In this document: piece by piece, positions 44,075 through 56,348 of the stretch
How the letters are laid out: the number at the start of each line of letters is the position of its first letter
Position numbering within the stretch: the first letter of the stretch is position 1
Notes under the pieces: generated by a model
The model's input: only the letters and a program-made list of their open reading frames with translations
Told to the model about the DNA's origin: nothing
The model's database searches: none
Made by a program: the position numbers and the translations under genes
Origin: Anopheles merus
Taxonomy: Eukaryota; Arthropoda; Insecta; Diptera; Culicidae
Assembly: GCF_017562075.2 (NCBI RefSeq)
Contig: NC_054083.1
Span: forward strand, 14,679,107 to 14,743,106
Length of the DNA stretch: 64,000 nt
Direction: 5' to 3'

Positions 44075-46071
44075 TCATTCAATACATCAGTAAGCGGAGT
44101 CCTACGAGGCTGTGACTAAAACGAAGAAGAATGCGGAAAACAGGGGAAGCAATGCATGCCAAAAAACGTATGCAAAACAGCAACAGTTTTGGATTTTTGT
44201 GAGTAGAAGCGGATGAAAAAAGGGTAGGGAATCTTCCGAACGATTTTTAACCTTCTCTGATAGTCGAGGTCTGTCCTGTCTCGAGGGTTACTATACAGAT
44301 GGTCACGTTCGCAATAACGATTCACAATGCGTGCTTGCAGTACTGCAACTGCGTCTTGGGCGCCACCGTTTTGCGCCACGACCCTAGTGCGTAGCGTTTA
44401 ATTGATAAGACGCAAACCGACGGACAAGCAAACACAAAACAATATGGCGATCGAATTTTAATACTATGCAACTATGAAACAAAATAAAAAAACAGCATAA
44501 TATCGAAGGTAAAAACGGGGGACGACAAAAACAGGAACAAGATGTAGACTTTGAACAAACCACCAACGCGAAGCGAAACATGCATTGGCATGTGCGGTGA
44601 AGTAAAATTGAGCGAAGCGTTAGATAAAAAAAAACAACACACAACAAACAAACTACTAGTACAAGAAACAGGAATGGGAATTATATTGCGTAGCCTACGA
44701 ATTTGAAATATCTGTACGTTACAAACAAAATAAGTGGAAATATAAATTTGAAGTATTTTATGAAAAACGTGCACCACCACCATAAGAAGCTAAAACAAAA
44801 ACAAAATAATTAGAGTATCTCAAAAATGGACGAAATTATCGCACACATGTCCCGGGATTGTTGCTATCGATTGGTTTTGTTTGTAGAAATGATGCATTGT
44901 CATCTGTTCTTGTGGCATCTTCAGTTTGTTATGCTCATTTCAACACTCGAAATCTCATGTGGAGCTGTGACTATCATTCGAGTGCTGTTTTTTTTTGCTA
45001 AACATACCAGTTTGTACATGGTGACCGCTGAACAGATCGCTGAACTATCGCACCTGTTTACGTCATTGTCCAAAGTATCCGTACTTTGTGTGTGTGTGTG
45101 TGATTTTAAGGGGTTTCCCCACTTTCTATTCTTGTGAGGATCGTGCGGAGAAACGAGTTAGGTAAGCCAGAAGATGGAAGGGCGTAATCGGACACTGTGA
45201 TTTGGGAAGGGTGCGGGAGGATATTTGTGCGTCTGTTTGTACACCGCGCGAACGCGGCACAATCGAACCGGGCAAACCACTTAACGATAACAAGCAATTC
45301 ATCCCAAAGGCTCATTGCGCGGGAACGTGTTCATTTCGATGTAACTTCTATGGTGTTTGTTCATGTTTGTGTGTGAGTGTGTGCGTATACAAGGCTATTT
45401 CCGGTGTGCTAGTCTTTTCTTTAACCATGTATGTTGTGACGTTTGCTGTCGACCCCCATCAACTTACCCGTGGGGCGATTGGCGAAGATCATTGCGATCT
45501 CCGCTTGGTGTATGGTATATCGTGCCATTGTTTTCGGACTTTGAAGTATGCAGTGAAAGCAGAGAATATTTCCGTACGGGACATAACGCACCCATAGCTA
45601 ACCATTCGCGATCGATCGTACTCCATTTTATGTGTAATTAAAAATTACTACAGAGCCAAGCAAACAAACAAAACCCCACACCAGCGCATAGATCTGTGCA
45701 TGTACTTATCAGAGACCATTTTATCCGCCCGTCTTTTGCATTACCGATCGCTGAAGCATACGTGGGCAAATGTTACCACTTTTAACTGATCCCGCTGGCT
45801 GATGGCGAACAAAATGAGTGTCCAGCACCACAACCGGCAAATGATGCTGTAAATAATTGTAAAGAAATCACGTACTGAAGACTGCTGTTTACATAAGAAC
45901 AAAAAAAAAACCCAATGCATCACGTGGTGAATGCATTCAAGTGCGCGATTGATGAAACACACGACGACACTATGATGTATGACTTCCCTAGGGTGAGTGT
46001 TCGCTCAATTTTGGAAGTGTTTCATCCCTACTCTTTCTCTCCTTATCGGCGAGGCAGAGTAAAGCTGTTGT

Positions 46072-46077
46072 AATAAA
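46072..46077 (+). terminator. Candidate proximal polyadenylation signal AATAAA
   Basis: A canonical AATAAA hexamer lies about 2.5 kb after the TENT5 stop, in A-rich transcript-like sequence. It is one of several possible ends, so short and long 3' UTR forms are plausible. Confidence 0.3.
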
Positions 46078-48303
46078 TACAACAACAACAAAATCTATCA
46101 AATGTACGAAATTCGAAGGCCACAGGATCTCACAAACGGTTTGCCGAAGCGTTACAGCGTCTACGGGAAAAGCGTCCCTTAGAGAAAGGAGTCATTCGAC
46201 CTTTCAGCGCTTCCGTGGTTGTTGTGGATGTTGGAACTATCGGGGATTCGGGAAGGATGCGAAAAACTAAGCACAGTCGCCAACGCGAGCGACAGAAAAC
46301 TACAGATCAATAGATATACATATATTTTGGATTGCATGTTTGTTGAGGAAGCGCTAGGCTTCATTTATTTACCGAAGCGTCCAGCAACCTTCCCTCTTCT
46401 ACCAGGACATAGAGGGAACGTGGGGTGGGTAGCAGTGGACGGAGATGTACATGGGATGGTGTAGCAAAAATGGTGTAGAAGGTGAAACAGAGAAGCTTAA
46501 AAAATGAACGGTGAAATGCGAAAAAGTTGTTATGCAAAGTTGGCGAAAGAACATATGAGAAAAGAGGAAATGGAGAAAAAGAAGATGACTAAGAAGCAGA
46601 AGAAAGAGAAGAAGAAGAAGAAGAAGATGAGATGTCATAAGAGAGATAATAAAAGAAACAGATGACGTGTAAGAAGAAAAGCAAGAAGAAGTAAAAGAAG
46701 AAAAGAGTAGAAGAAGAACATCAGGATGAGAAACAAAACAAAAAAATCTAATTACTGAGACATGGCTGTGTTTATTCCTCCTCAATTTGTTTTTAAGATG
46801 CTATAGATACCAGCAATGCGTAACGAATGTTGAACGGAAAACGAGAGTGAAAATCTGGCTTAGTAGTGTGAGCGTTTCTGTGGGAGAGAAAGAGTTTCGT
46901 GGTCGTTCGATAGACATGAATCGAAAGCGGAAGTGGACGGATAAGAAAAGAAGTGGTTTAAAAACGCAGAAGATAAGCATTAATAATACACTGCGACACG
47001 AGAAACGTTCACGGAAGATGCGCGAAGCACGATGCTGCTGCTGAAAAGGGAGGAGATCAAGATACAAACAAACAAAACAAAACAAAAAAGGCACTATTGT
47101 AAACGCAAGAAACCCGATAGACTGTTGGGATGTTGTAGGTGATAACATCGGCGATAGGAGGAACACACACGACACTCATTGTTAATGCATATATGCTTTT
47201 AAACTAAATATTTGTCCAAATGTTAATTGACTGATGTGGCTCGTGACTTCCCGCTCCCCGCTCCCCCTCTCCTGTGGGGGGGCTGAGCGCTAGAGAGACA
47301 ATGAAGGGACGGGATGGGAGTGTGCTGTATGGGTGTTAGAAAGAAGGGATGAACACATCAGCAGATTGAAACGAGATTTCAGAAGTGTGGCAAAAATAAG
47401 CTGGTAAATGTACGTATTTTACTTAACATGTTGAAATGTTGGCACATTCGGTTAATGAAAAAAGGGTCCGAAAACAACAACAAGAGAGTTAAAGATTTGC
47501 TGTGTATGTGTGTATGTGTAGGTAAAGAACAGAAGAAAACAGTACAGTAGTATGCGTATACTATTAGCCCGGAGTACGATTGAACATGAAGTGCGTGTTG
47601 CTGCCGTGGGAGTTACACGAAGCGAGCAGCAAAACTCACATCAAACTTTCCAATAGCGCCATGTCGAGATAGGAAGCAAAAAGTAAGAGTTAAAAAAATG
47701 AATGTTACAACATACAAAACTATAACGCTACGGTAACAGCAATTAAAACTACAGAGAAAAAGCAAAAAACAACAACACAAAACAAGAAACCTTGCAAAAA
47801 ACAAATAAGTAAAGAAAAAACAAGACATACACATACAAAAACATATAAAATTATTGCAACAGACATAAAAACAACAGAAAAAATAGTAAAGTCTCAACAA
47901 AGAAAACAAAAACACAAAAAAAGTTCATCATAAATAGTGTTAATTAAAAAAACAACCATACAATGACTACTATGCATTAAACGATTTATCCAAGCTCTAT
48001 CGCGTTACGAGAAGCGTGTTAGAATAAATCGATGTCTTGCCAGTTAGGGACCGCACGAGCCTCTCTGAAAGCTCCTTGACGAATGGAATCGGGAAACCAG
48101 AAGACGACGGACAAACTAGTAGTAGACCGAAGACAATACACACCGCAAAAAGGACACACACTCTTAAAATTCAACACTAACTTCCAACTCAAATCCATCG
48201 CTATTCGAAAGCTTACGACTGTTGCTAGCGACAAGCAGGCAAGCAGGGGCCGTATTCTTATCAACACCTTGCTACGCCCATTGTTTGTCAAGAAGGTGCG
48301 ATC

Positions 48304-48304
<1 letters not shown>

Positions 48305-48366
<62 letters not shown>
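48305..48366. repeat. (GA)n microsatellite
   Basis: About 60 bp of GA dinucleotides with one AAAG interruption, within the probable 3' UTR. It is complementary to the (TC)n tract at 39795-39896 upstream of the main exon. Confidence 0.95.
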
Positions 48367-49910
48367 GCGCAAACTAAGAACAAAAACCGCCCGCCAGCAC
48401 GAAAATCGACCTGATCGGTAGACAACTATTATTACCGTAATTCTTTGTTTTTTTTTGCTTAGTTTATGATACTATGTTGATTAATTTATTAGGTTAAAGC
48501 GAATAATCTACAACAAACGTTCAGAGAACAAACCATACAAGCTATGTTGTTCCATTCGAACCACTCTCACTCTCTTTTGAGTGGTAGTTTTTTTTTCGTC
48601 AACGGAGGTTTCATGTTGGTCTCCCTGTACCTTTTTTTCACCTTCATTCGATATGAATTAAAACCAACGTGAAACTGGAACCGGTAACCCCGAAACACAG
48701 TGCAACGATCCGCGCAGAAGCGGAAAAAACAACCAAAAAAAAGCCACGAACTTCAATCTAAATTACTGACTCAAAACACACTATCGTGCTTTTTGCACTC
48801 CGCATAGGAGATCCTGGGTCGTCTCCGGATTGGTCCTTGCGGAAACCGGAAGTAACAGCTTCTGGGGACACAATAATGATTTTGTACATCATTATTGCCA
48901 TCCTACAACGGAGAGTTGATGCAACACTCACTCACACATACACACACCCGGTGATCGTGGTTATCGGATTAACGACTGATTGTAAAATCCTGAAGAGAAA
49001 TTGATAATTCGCATTAGGACAATACCTTATTTTTTGAGTTCTATCCTACCGGGTTGGGTTAGCAAGATCATGTCAAGTGCGCGGAAAGAAGGCAACCAAC
49101 GGGAGGGCAACTCCGATAAAATGCGAAGGAAGACAGCAGGAGCTCAGTGACATGAAACGGAATATTAAAGAAAACGAACACACATACATACAAACACACT
49201 GACCTGCAGAAATCAAGAAATCGGGATGAGACAAAACACACACAACACATTTTTTGCATTCCTTTGGTTCTTTAGTTTGTAACTTCCATTGCTACTAATA
49301 CTGTTCACGAAACACTCTAATCAGTAAGACCAATGTACGGGGGTTCGGCTGGAAAATGTCGCAAAAGAGAGAGACTCTTTGCAAAACACAGAAAAGTTCC
49401 CCCCGCATGAACACTTTTTAAACTGCAACAGACGTAAAGCTCTCGTGAGCAGCAAAATTCCAAACCTAACACTAAACGAGCATTCAAAACAGAAGGCAGA
49501 TTACTGGAAAATACACACATACACGCTCCACACGCAGAAAAGAAGAACCGGGTGTTGACAGCTTGCAAAGCAACTTGAAAGGACGGCGTAAGCAAATGTC
49601 TAATGAATGAATAGCGAAGATTAAACAGAACAAACTGGAAAGGTGTAAACGATTCCCAACCATCTACAATATTCGGTGGTAAAAGGATTCGTTGCAAGCA
49701 ACAACAAAAAAAAAAAAAACAACAAACAAAACAAAACAAACAAACCCTCTTCTACCTAATACCTTTAAATGAATGTGAATAAATCTATGCGAAAGATAAA
49801 TACGTATGACTACAAACATACAAAACAAAACAAACAAAAATACCAAGGCAAGGACATTGAGATCGTGTTAGATTTCTGTCAAAGCGTTCTAATCTAATGT
49901 GAAGAGTATA

Positions 49911-49916
49911 AATAAA
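49911..49916 (+). terminator. Candidate polyadenylation signal AATAAA
   Basis: The hexamer lies within TATAAATAAAATC, followed after about 10 nt by an A-rich stretch. No GU-rich downstream element was obvious. Confidence 0.3.
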
Positions 49917-52237
49917 ATCTTACACACAAAAAAAAACAAACAAACAAACAAACTATATTGCAAAATGCAAGCAAAAAAAAGTACATTCAAAAATTGTATG
50001 AAAAATGTGAAAAAATACATAAACTTGTGAAGTTATTACAAACTAGAAATATTACTAAGAAGCAGTAGTACAGTACACAGTACCATTAGTAAGATGTAAG
50101 AGGCATCCGTATTGCGATTTAAGGGCACGCACGTTTTCCGTTTCCGTTGCCCTCTGTCTGCCGTCCCTGCTCTCGGTCCCATTTTCCGACGTAAGGGGAA
50201 GGGTAGGTAAGGGGTGCAGCGGAGGTTGATCGATCGATCGGGAGGAGTGATTCTATTGTTGCGACAGCAGTGTAAAATGTTTTAAAGACAGGAACCTGAA
50301 ATCAAAACGAAACAAAAAAGTCCATGGCAGCGACTATGCAGATACGATTAGGAAGGGCGAAGCAGCAAACACAGAAGAGGTGGTCTTTTTCAGCCTTTAG
50401 CTTACGAAAAGAGCCGAAGATACACAAGAACGCACTGGTCTCACAACAGTAAGCCAGCAAAATGATACACAACAAGAAGCCCACTTACAGCAGGACGGCA
50501 AACACACAATCTAAGCAAGTCGTGCTGTAAAAAGGGCGAAAAGCTAAAGAGCGAAATGCATCTGAAATAGAGAGGGAAGGAGAGACAGTGAGCGAGCTGC
50601 TGTAAATTGCGAACGCGCGTGCTGTAAACGTAATATTGATGCAATATTGTATCGTATGTGTGCGTGTTTCATTTCTCTTCATCTGATCGAGATTTGCGAT
50701 CGAGATTGTGTCGAATGGCAGCGTTTGTGAGTTTGGACAAGGTTGGGCTAAAAGCTAAAGCAAGAGAGCAATCGGGAAGGGCGTGAGGAGATAGAAAAGG
50801 AGCTTAATCGGGAGTACATCATGCTGCACTGTAACGGACGGCAAAAGAGTGTTTAAGTTTGTTGCTTTGAGTATCTTGAATCTGTTCGATATGAATGCTT
50901 TAATACGACAAGAAAAAAAAATTGTCATAAATTCTTCCCATTTATAACACAAAGAAAATCTTCCCAACTCGTATCGTTTCCTCTTTCTTCGACTACTACG
51001 ACCCCTCCGATATTGCTACTGCTATTCGTGTGGCATGATGCACTCTCGACAACGCACCCTTCCAATAGAATGGACACAGGAAAATAGGATATTCTGATGC
51101 TAAAAATCATAAGCAGCATTAACAACAGAAAGATAGTGTGGAGGGAGGAATATCGCGCTTGCTGGTGGGTGGTGTAGAGAAAAGGAACATATGAAGCATG
51201 TGTCATTATATAAAACATAATTTAATTTACTATTATTACTATTGAAATAGAAATAATGATTAGTTTTTTCTGAAAAATACCAATAAAAATGATAAACAAA
51301 CACAAAAAACTAAAATACTACAATGTACAGATTTATTGCATGTTTACAAAGTATGATGACATTTTCTGATCCGTATTTGCAAAGTCTTGCTGTTGCATTT
51401 TTTGTGTGTCCTAAAGCTTTAAAAGATTGTGCTTTAAAACATATACGCCCCGATTGCTTAAAATAAAATAATAAAGTAAAAATAATATAAGCATAGAACT
51501 GTTTTTGTATAAAGATCTGTGATCTGCTGATGGTTCTACGTTGTGCAGTCCGCATGTATCCAACGGCGCTGCGCAACCAAAGACTTGACCAAATGAAGGT
51601 CAAAGAGAAACAACAAATAATGGCGTGTAAATGCAACGTAATCGTAAGCTGGGACTGGTAAGAAGAAAAATATGGCTGAACCATTATGTAACTAGCTATA
51701 ACATGCACCAAAATCACGTTGTTGCTCTTGCAATTGTTCTGCTTATCCCGCTCGGATCGGCGTTGATTTCGGAAAGGAAATGGCTTAAAACGAAAGCGAA
51801 GAGAACAGATATGGGTGAAAGAAAAAAGCACGACACGGCGCGACACGGTTACGATCGCTTGATGAGCCAGAAAAGATGATGCTAGCAGGCCCGACTGACC
51901 TACAAAGGTAGCCAACAACACACGAACGGTGGAGGTGCAAGATAACCCTTCGATGTTCATGCAGGAAGATGGTGTGCGGTAATATAATTGGAAGATGTAA
52001 GTATTGAGTAAAAACAAAAAAAGCTGATTTGAAACTTTCGTGCAATATTCATATTGTTTTTCATTATGTAATGGGAACGAGATGAGATATCGAAGTAAAT
52101 AAATACATAAATAACTTAAGTAATAGTTTAACCTAATTCTACGCTGAATAAAACAAAATTAAAACATCGCTACTACTGCTACGCACATAACATTACTAGC
52201 ACAACATACGCAAAAAGGGCAAACTTTAATAATTTTA

Positions 52238-52279
52238 AATAAATAAGTAAACAAATAAATGAATAAATAAATAAATAAA
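52238..52279 (+). terminator. Cluster of AATAAA signals, candidate distal 3' end
   Basis: Overlapping AATAAA copies lie at 52238-52243, 52255-52260 and from 52262 on, in an AAAT tetranucleotide-like run. They sit where the A-rich strand bias ends. The run could equally be a simple repeat, and transposon-like sequence begins just after it. Confidence 0.35.
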
Positions 52280-52292
52280 AATCAAATATGAA

Positions 52293-52740
52293 TACAGTGA
52301 AACCTTGCTAAGGTAAATCTTCAAGGGCATAAGGTAAGGTAAGGTAAATCCACCAGCTTAAAAAAAATCTGACAGAAAGGCGAGATAATCGCGCATCTTT
52401 AATGGACCCATCCGAGTTTAAGTGGACGATTGAATGTGACAAGATGAAATATTTTTTATCAATTTGCGAATAGAACTATTTATTTAACATAGTTTATGCA
52501 AAATAAAATACAACACTCGTATCTCGACACGACTTTTGAAACAAATCCTCCAGAAAAAGCAGTTTTGTGGATCTAAAAATAAGCGGTTTGCGCTACCGCG
52601 AAAATCTCACGAATACCGAAGTTGGGTGAGACATTTACAGCTTAGAGACTAAATCTTAGAGAGATACAGTGTAACTTGACTTCGATCCAATTTTCGTTGT
52701 TAAAACAAACCCTTACCTAATCGGTCCAGTGAATTTTATT
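52293..52740. mobile_element. Possible pogo/Tigger-like DNA transposon remnants
   Basis: TACAGTGAAACCTTGCTAAG at 52293 and TACAGTGTAACTTGACTTCG at 52665 look like variants of the CAGTG(A/T)AACC..G termini common in pogo-like elements. They lie in the same orientation, not inverted, so this would be two fragments rather than one intact element. A few GGTAAG repeats sit between them. No transposase remnant was seen. Recognition is from general resemblance only. Confidence 0.25.
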
Positions 52741-53026
52741 TTTAACAATTTTTCCTTCATAATGTAATTACTGATGTAGAAGTTTTCGATTTACTATTAA
52801 AAAAGAAGATAGAATTACACTAAATGCTACACAAATGCATAACGAGCACACATACATATGTATAAGCAAAGGTTGAGAATAAAATGATATACACGTAAAT
52901 ATGAATTCGTTAAACCATCAACAGTTAACTCAATAAACACTTGAACTAAACGTGCTCTAGTTGATGCTATTATCATATGGTACCTCAATATTATAAGATT
53001 CGCGTATTTTAATGTAAAAGTCTTGA
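52741..53026. other. AT-rich intergenic sequence
   Basis: Nothing beyond AT-rich sequence was recognised. Confidence 0.4.
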
Positions 53027-53085
53027 AAGGCCTGTATAGGCCGGCATGTCCGCGTAGGACGTTTACGCCAAATAGAAGAATGTAA
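53027..53085 (+). mobile_element. Possible SINE 3' fragment (SINEX-like)
   Basis: The segment contains GGCCTGTATAGGCCGGCATG followed by TCCGCGTAGGACGTTTACGCC and a short AAATAGAAGAA tail. It resembles the 3' part of an Anopheles tRNA-related SINE as I remember it. The GC-rich block stands out against AT-rich surroundings, as expected of an insertion. No tRNA promoter boxes were seen, so it is 5' truncated if the call is right. Confidence 0.4.
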
Positions 53086-56000
53086 TGTTGAGTTTACCCA
53101 TATGAGATATTAGCATTTGGCATACACAGCCATTTTCATTAATACTTCTAACACAACCATCCAATTACAACATTTGAGAATAAATCAAAAAGAAGAACAT
53201 TACGGTGAAACTTCTTGGAAAATACTCATCGTATAGAACCATATTCTGTTATTTTTTTTATTTTTCCGAAAAATATTAAAAAGAAATAAAAATCGTCGTT
53301 TTGGACACAATATATTTCGAAAAATATAATAATAATAAAAATAAAAATAAAAACAAACACTGTTTGATGAATAGCGTTTAATTAATCCAATTTAATTTTT
53401 CCTTAGCTTTTCTATTTGCATTTAATTTCCCTGTGGATTAGTTTCTTAAAACTGTTTTAGTAATCTTATGTTTTTACTAGTTTTTGTGTCATGCGTTTTG
53501 TTTGCTGGTTAACAGAAATAGATTTGATACTTTTCTTCTTTTTTTGAATTTTCTTCTATTTTAACACGTTTAAATATTTTATAAAATGTACATATCATCT
53601 TTTCACAGGAGTGATTTTTGGTTTAACCTGCAACAAGCTTATCATATGAAGCTGGTAATTATACTACACGGTTATTGAAGAGGAAAATGCACCGACACAG
53701 TTCTTCTGTTTAACGACATTGCAAGGGTTAGTTATGCTACTGAGGATGTGCAGCGGAGCGACTCAACACTTATTAGTTCGAAAATCTGGGAATCATAAAA
53801 AAGTGGAACCAACCGGAACGGGCTTGTGAGAAAGGAACAAAGCACAACGGGCGAAAGATGGTAGGCCGTAGGTTAAGTCCAGACTACCGGACCGGACCGA
53901 TCCGAACGACGCCACAGTGGCGAAAGGAAACCGGGAGTAGTAAGTTTGTGAAAAAACAACAACAACAATCACAACAACTATCGCAAACCTGGTTGGGTGG
54001 GACCCTCTCGCGCTTTGTTAATGCAGCAACGCCACCACAATCATTTTCGTCTCAGCTAAAGGTCAGCAAGTCACGGCATGATCGCAGATTGCTCCCCGGC
54101 AAACTGCTGCAGACGCGCAACAGAGCAGAAAACGGACAGGGAACGACTTCTCCACTACTACCACCAAGCGGCAAGGAGGAAAAAACCAAGGAAGAAGGAA
54201 CAGACAAACCACGCTAGGGTACTGCCAAGGAAAGGCAGTGGATAGGCACTGGGGAAAGAGGATTGGATGGAGCATATAAGGTGAAGCGCAAAGAATCGTA
54301 CATACAAAATGGCAATGGGAGGTTCAGTTCGGGCTACGCACTGTATGCCCGTTCAGTGTTGCCGGTTCCCGCGTTGCTCGCTAAAACAACGTTGTTGTCT
54401 TTTGTAATGCGTTTGCGTTCGCTTGTTTCGTTCTTTCGTTCGTTCGTTCGTTTGTTTGTTATTTTGGTTGTTTTTTCTCTACCTTTGGTTTCGTTTGTTC
54501 CGTTTTCAGGGGGGCCGGTTTCATGTTTCTGTACGGTTTTAATCACCTTGAGCTAGTGAAGTTGTTTTTCCTGTTTTGTTTTGCTAGCCTGATGCTTTCG
54601 ATTTGCACTAAAAGTTGGGTGTCGGATTCTATGTGTATTGCCTATCTAAACATCATAAGTTCATCATAAGATTCACCGTGTTTGTGACAATTGGATGGTA
54701 CTAAAAACCAAGCAAAAGCTCCCTCTTGAGCACATGGTATGGCTGCGTGCGTGATCGTTGGACAATGGCTGCGTGCGTGTAATTAACAATCCTCTCTTCA
54801 GCACAGCGATCGTCGCTTGCGCTTGGGGGCCTGATGGAGCATGTTCTTTGGGTGGGAACTGCAACGTTTTTGTGTGTGCCCTTGTCCCGTCCGCTACCGA
54901 ACCGGAGTCCGGACCACGCACCATGGGCGGCGGCATGCGGTTGGGCGCGGTTCAGTGAGCCGGGGTGGGTGGGTTCTGCCCTTCTCTTGTGCACACCAGA
55001 ACTGTGGCAATCGAACCAGCCAGCAGGTTCGTGGAGAGGGGCAGTCGCACAGCAAGCGCACAAGGGGGACGACATCCATCGATGTCGAGAAGTGAAAGGC
55101 ATCATTCAGACTTTGAGGCTTGCGAGGTTCGCCTAGTCAACTGCATCACCTCATCGCCCGCAACCCCCGTTTGAACCCTCCCCCCGCAAATCCGCTGGAT
55201 CCTCCCCCTCCACACCTTCTACGGGGCGGACAAAAGAGAACGGATATCGCAAGACTTCCTTCGCACGGACGAAACTAACCGCCCTACTCTCTAGCTCCCC
55301 CTCAACCCCCCTCTCCCCACCTGTGGCATGCCAGCAGAGTGTGTTGTGTAGTAGGTACAGTGCATCCGATCGGTCAGCACAACCCTTCTTTGTGTCACGG
55401 CGTTGCTTTTTACACGCTTGCGGAGGGTTAGGCAGTTAAGTTCTCGGGCATTTTCTTCACCTCAGCTCTCGCGCTTCTCCCGTTGCCAAGTTGGACGATG
55501 ATGGTGAAATGTAGTCCAAACGCGGAGCCGGAGCCTACCGACCGGGAAGACCTTGACGGTGGCAACTGTTATCCGAACCGTGCAACCTTTTGGGAATGGG
55601 CGACAGGGCAGGGAATGCAGTTTAATCCGCGTCTTGCACGCTTCAGTTGCTGGTGCAACCGGCCACTTGGACCGGGCAAACAAAGGGCTGCTGAGAACCG
55701 GTGACCGGGCGGGCACGGGAAAACGTTTACCTGGAGGGTCGTCATTCTGACCGTTTCCTTTTCAAGAAGACATTACAAAGAAGGAAGCACGAGAGTGTGA
55801 ATCGATTCTTTGTGATGAAAATAAGTATATCTGGGATTGATTTTTATTTATTTACTTATTTTTTGCTGCCGTATTTGCTGCAAGTAACTGCTGCGGTATC
55901 CATTCATATTTTGTTGCAATTTTCGAGAAAGATCGTTCCAAGCGTGTTGATCGTGATCGTAAAACTAAAGGTAGGTGCAGATTTCTTGCTGTAAAAATGG

Positions 56001-56114
56001 GTAATTGCTAAACGCAAGGCGGTCACCGATGATTTTTTAATCTTCTTGAGGAACTCCAGATAAGTTCCCAGACTTGGACTAAAAACAATATTGCAAAGGT
56101 ATTTAATTTAAACT
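53086..56114. other. Intergenic region with a GC-rich block, no gene recognised
   Basis: 53086-53650 is AT-rich. 53840-55760 is GC-richer and holds open frames on both strands, the longest ATG-started one being 53858-54217 (119 codons, Gln- and Lys-rich). None has a recognisable domain and frames overlap on both strands, so none is called. Runs of CGTT occur near 54433-54455. The block could be a regulatory region or unannotated non-coding exon. Confidence 0.35.
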
Positions 56115-56126
56115 ATCATCATTTTG

Positions 56127-56336
56127 CCCCGGTCTGGTGGTAAAATCGTCAACTCGTACGACTTAACAACACGCCCGTCATGGGTTCAAGTCCCGAATAG
56201 ACCGTGCCCCCATACGTAGGACTTTGAATATCCTGCTTATGGTAACAAAAAGTCACTGAAAGCCAAGCTCACTTCACTAGTGAGTACAGGCAGGCCTTGA
56301 CCGACAGCGGTTGTTGTGCCAAAGAAGAAGAAGAAG
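56127..56336 (+). mobile_element. tRNA-derived SINE, SINE200-like
   Basis: The 210-bp element starts CCCCGGTCTGGTGG and carries an A-box-like segment at 56135-56148 and a perfect B box, GGTTCAAGTCC, at 56183-56193. It then has a non-tRNA body (including AGGCAGGCCTTGACCGAC) and ends in a GAA/AAG-repeat tail. It is flanked by a perfect 12-bp direct repeat, ATCATCATTTTG, at 56115-56126 and 56337-56348: a target-site duplication made by LINE-driven retrotransposition. SINE200 of Anopheles gambiae is the family it most resembles, from memory. It is inserted in AT-rich intergenic DNA and looks full length. It has no coding capacity. Confidence 0.85.
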
Positions 56337-56348
56337 ATCATCATTTTG

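Larger units (their letters stand above)
44075..52290 (+). other. Tent5: Probable long 3' UTR of TENT5
   Basis: The + strand is strikingly A-rich and T-poor in long stretches (for example 46560-46740, 47640-47960 and 49690-50040), with many AAACAAA and AAGAAG runs. This transcript-like strand asymmetry continues from the gene and fades after about 52.3 kb. Several polyadenylation signals are spread through it. A Pumilio-type TGTAAATA lies at 45848-45855. Minus-strand open frames here (up to 235 codons at 51310-52017, starting at TTG) are best explained by the scarcity of A on that strand, which removes stops. No independent gene was recognised. The true 3' end could be any of the listed signals. 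Confidence 0.45.

Noticed and set aside
51310..52017. 235-codon minus-strand frame
   Set aside because: It starts at TTG, lies in A-rich transcript-like sequence where the minus strand is A-poor and so stop-poor, and shows no domain. Minus-strand RNA would be needed to revive it.
53858..54217. 119-codon Gln/Lys-rich frame
   Set aside because: No domain, no supporting splice sites and competing frames on both strands; kept only as an unsupported possibility.
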